Below, one piece after another: positions 5,746-6,107 of a stretch of DNA of 6,107 nt. How positions within the stretch are numbered: position 1 is the first letter of the stretch; every line of letters starts with the position of its first letter. The stretch is from assembly GCA_023392645.1 (NCBI GenBank), contig JAEVYR010000416.1:1-6107 (forward strand), read 5' to 3'. The notes below the pieces were generated by a model. The model was not told the origin of the DNA. It was given only the letters and a program-made list of their open reading frames with translations, and did not search any database. Both the position numbers and the translations under genes were made by a program. This DNA comes from Chloroflexota bacterium (lineage in GTDB: Bacteria > Chloroflexota > Chloroflexia > Thermomicrobiales > UBA6265).

Positions 5746-6107
5746 ATGCGTCAACGACAGCGTTCGCCGATCCTGAATCTCCTCCAGCTCGCCATCTTCG
5801 GGTTCATTTTCTGGCAGGTCTACCAGGGCATGTCCGGCGATCCGGGCGATTCACCCGCCACGGCGTTCGACAACACCTTCCGGACGATGCGGCTGATCAT
5901 CATCGGAGCCATCGCGACGATCGCCCTCAACATCCTCTACCCGCTGGCGGCATGGGGCGTCAGAACGCTGCGAGCCCGCCAGGCGACGTGGTCGCCGGAC
6001 GAGCGGCTCGTCGTGTCATCACCCACCGAGCCGGAGGGGCAGCCCCGCCATTGCCCCGGCTGCGGCGCCTCACTCTTCGACGGCGCGCCGGCGTGCCCAT
6101 GGTGCGG
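5746..6107 (+). CDS. Membrane protein with C-terminal zinc ribbon (3'-truncated)
   Basis: An open frame of 120 codons runs off the window end with no stop. It begins with a basic MRQRQR, then a first hydrophobic segment at about 9-25 (LNLLQLAIFGFIFWQV). A short acidic loop follows, then a second hydrophobic segment at about 49-70 (LIIIGAIATIALNILYPLAA). Next comes a basic stop-transfer patch (RTLRARQ), a polar linker, and a zinc ribbon with CPGC (103-106) and CPWC (117-120). The spacing CxxC-x10-CxxC and the glycine after each pair are typical of zinc-ribbon tails on small bacterial membrane proteins. Both hydrophobic segments and the cysteine pairs make the frame convincing as real protein. 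I do not recognise the gene. ATG 5746 is the simplest start; in-frame ATGs at 5725 and 5692 are possible, and the best ribosome site (CGGGG, six bases upstream) is weak. It is divergent from the acetyltransferase gene. Confidence 0.7.
   Translation, partial: MRQRQRSPILNLLQLAIFGFIFWQVYQGMSGDPGDSPATAFDNTFRTMRLIIIGAIATIALNILYPLAAWGVRTLRARQATWSPDERLVVSSPTEPEGQPRHCPGCGASLFDGAPACPWC

Overview
This is a GC-rich bacterial chromosome segment (roughly two-thirds G+C by eye) with tightly packed genes, stop/start overlaps and frequent GTG start candidates. It has no IS elements, RNA genes, CRISPR array or phage genes that I can see. The gene set (CorC/HlyC-type CBS protein, PadR regulator, PLP lyase, ModAB, AAC(6')-like acetyltransferase) and base composition would suit a high-GC lineage such as Chloroflexota (Thermomicrobia-like). 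That placement is a guess; nothing here proves it.

Left block (1-2758, + strand): three genes that overlap or nearly touch. The 3' part of a CorC/HlyC-family protein (two CBS domains plus a C-terminal transporter-associated domain) is cut by the window start. It is followed by a PadR-family repressor, and then by a 2,3-diaminopropionate ammonia-lyase (DpaL/YgeX type) whose ATG overlaps the padR stop. The padR-dpaL pair is probably translationally coupled and may be an autoregulated amino-acid degradation unit.

Middle block (2759-4750, + strand): a 244-base gap containing a perfect 17-base palindrome leads into modA and modB. These encode the periplasmic binding protein and the permease of a molybdate-type ABC importer, joined by a GTGA overlap. 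The ATPase gene modC is not next to them; the next gene is convergent.

Right block (4781-6107): two minus-strand genes. One encodes a 72-residue Myb/SANT-like helix-turn-helix protein. The other encodes a GNAT acetyltransferase resembling aminoglycoside 6'-N-acetyltransferases. Divergent from the latter, a + strand gene runs off the window end. It encodes a two-segment membrane protein ending in a CxxC...CxxC zinc ribbon and is easily missed because it has no stop in the window.

No clearly undescribed multi-gene system is visible. The items most worth a second look are the palindrome and a possible small ORF before modA, the modC-less modAB pair, the padR-dpaL coupling, and the AAC(6')-like enzyme.
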